Shown here: piece by piece, positions 63,653 through 64,000 of the stretch
Position numbering within the stretch: the stretch's first letter is position 1
Layout of the letters: each line of letters begins with the position of its first letter
Position numbers and translations under genes: made by a program
Assembly (NCBI GenBank): GCA_015655415.1
Contig: JAATFB010000050.1
Span: 1-64,000 of the forward strand
Direction of reading: 5' to 3'
DNA length: 64,000 bases
DNA from: Actinomycetales bacterium
Lineage (GTDB): Bacteria; Actinomycetota; Actinomycetes; Actinomycetales; Microbacteriaceae
Notes under the pieces: generated by a model
Seen by the model: the letters and a program-made list of their open reading frames with translations, nothing else
Databases searched by the model: none
Told to the model about the DNA's origin: nothing

Positions 63653-64000
63653 TCATCGGCACCGAAGTCCTCAGCGCCAAGACGATCGCCCCGAGGCGGC
63701 AGCGGCTCGTCATCCCAACTGCCGCGATTCAGCCACGTCGCGGGATGAGGGATGAACTGCTTCTCCGGCAGATTCGGATCCTCCGCGAACCGGCGAGCAC
63801 CAGCCACGATGACATCCGCACCCACCTGCTTCACGGCCTTCAAGAACGCCTTCTTGGCGCCCTCCTTGCCCACCCTCCTCGGATAGACAGACCAGAAGCG
63901 ATCGAACGCATCCGACACGTATAAATCGTGAGTACGTATATAAGAGGTCGCACCGCTCACCCGTGAGCGCTGGACCCGCTCAAACTGAGCGCTGGCACCG
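63634..64000 (-). CDS. Replisome organizer-like protein (5' end outside the window)
   Basis: C-terminal part of a phage replication protein: DAFDRFWSVYPRRVGKEGAKKAFLKAVKQVG... IPHPATWLNRGSWDDEP is the conserved tail of DnaD/replisome-organizer-type proteins. A GTG at 63960 could start it, but the frame stays open to the window edge (GASAQFERVQRSR), so the N-terminal wHTH domain probably lies beyond 64000. Overlaps the helicase gene by 19 nt. Confidence 0.75.
   Translation of the reverse strand, partial: GASAQFERVQRSRVSGATSYIRTHDLYVSDAFDRFWSVYPRRVGKEGAKKAFLKAVKQVGADVIVAGARRFAEDPNLPEKQFIPHPATWLNRGSWDDEPLPPRGDRLGAEDFGADEWMMRA

Overview
The window is mostly a high-GC actinobacterial chromosome, most likely Microbacterium or a close relative in Microbacteriaceae. 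The evidence is the gene content and order (lepA, hemW, hrcA-dnaJ, rsmE, HIT, phoH, ybeY, CBS transporter, era, leuA, recO-uppS, dusB, dgt, dnaG) and a large number of leaderless start codons lying 6-8 nt behind a TANNNT -10 box. The assignment rests on gene order and family recognition by eye; no database search was run.

Positions 1-443 do not belong to this genome by composition. They are AT-rich and encode the C-terminal GIY-YIG part of what looks like a eukaryotic Penelope-like retroelement. This is joined within a few bases to lepA, which has lost its first ~55-60 codons. A chimeric assembly (host or insect DNA plus bacterium) is the simplest reading.

Chromosomal section (446-29259): translation factor EF4; heme chaperone HemW; two DUF4870 membrane proteins; the CIRCE-controlled hrcA-dnaJ heat-shock pair; rsmE, HIT, phoH, ybeY, CBS-domain transporter and era (ribosome maturation cluster); a NarL-type two-component pair; a hydrolase; a fumarylacetoacetate-hydrolase-like enzyme; leuA behind a leaderless Leu-codon attenuator peptide; a phosphotransferase; a TRIC channel; recO-uppS; a DsbA-like oxidoreductase; a GIY-YIG nuclease gene boxed in by two oppositely oriented clusters of REP-like palindromes; YbaK; dusB; dgt; dnaG; and an ABC ATPase read through a 7-codon leaderless upstream ORF.

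Prophage section (29260 to the end, right end not reached): it starts at a 39-bp remnant of a tRNA 3' end (attL), followed by a tyrosine integrase. Accessory genes come next, including a proteasome-beta-like Ntn hydrolase. A rightward three-gene operon carries an operator and a DNA-binding protein, and ends in a tiny array of CRISPR type I-E-like repeats with 21-nt spacers. Then a leftward siphovirus late operon, read from right to left: HNH, small and large terminase, portal, MuF protein, scaffold, decoration protein, major capsid, connectors, tail terminator, major tail protein, frameshifted tail chaperones, tape measure, distal tail, Gp37-like protein, S74 fibre, tail fibre, GH25 endolysin, holin, membrane proteins and structural proteins, ending at a strong terminator at 33391-33429. 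The tail-fibre gene has a second, silent C-terminal end lying head-down next to it. Both ends are bounded by a perfect 23-bp inverted repeat that keeps the reading frame, so this is a candidate invertible host-range switch. To the right of the packaging genes are a metallopeptidase-like gene, a toxin-antitoxin pair with its own operator, and the leftward early genes (DnaB-like helicase, replisome organizer fragment, SSB-like protein, nucleotide-sugar-like enzyme and many small ORFs).

The observations I would follow up first are the invertible tail-fibre cassette (37571-38761), the CRISPR-repeat mimic in the prophage (33211-33385), the REP/GIY-YIG island (22610-23335) and the phage proteasome-like hydrolase (30673-31422).
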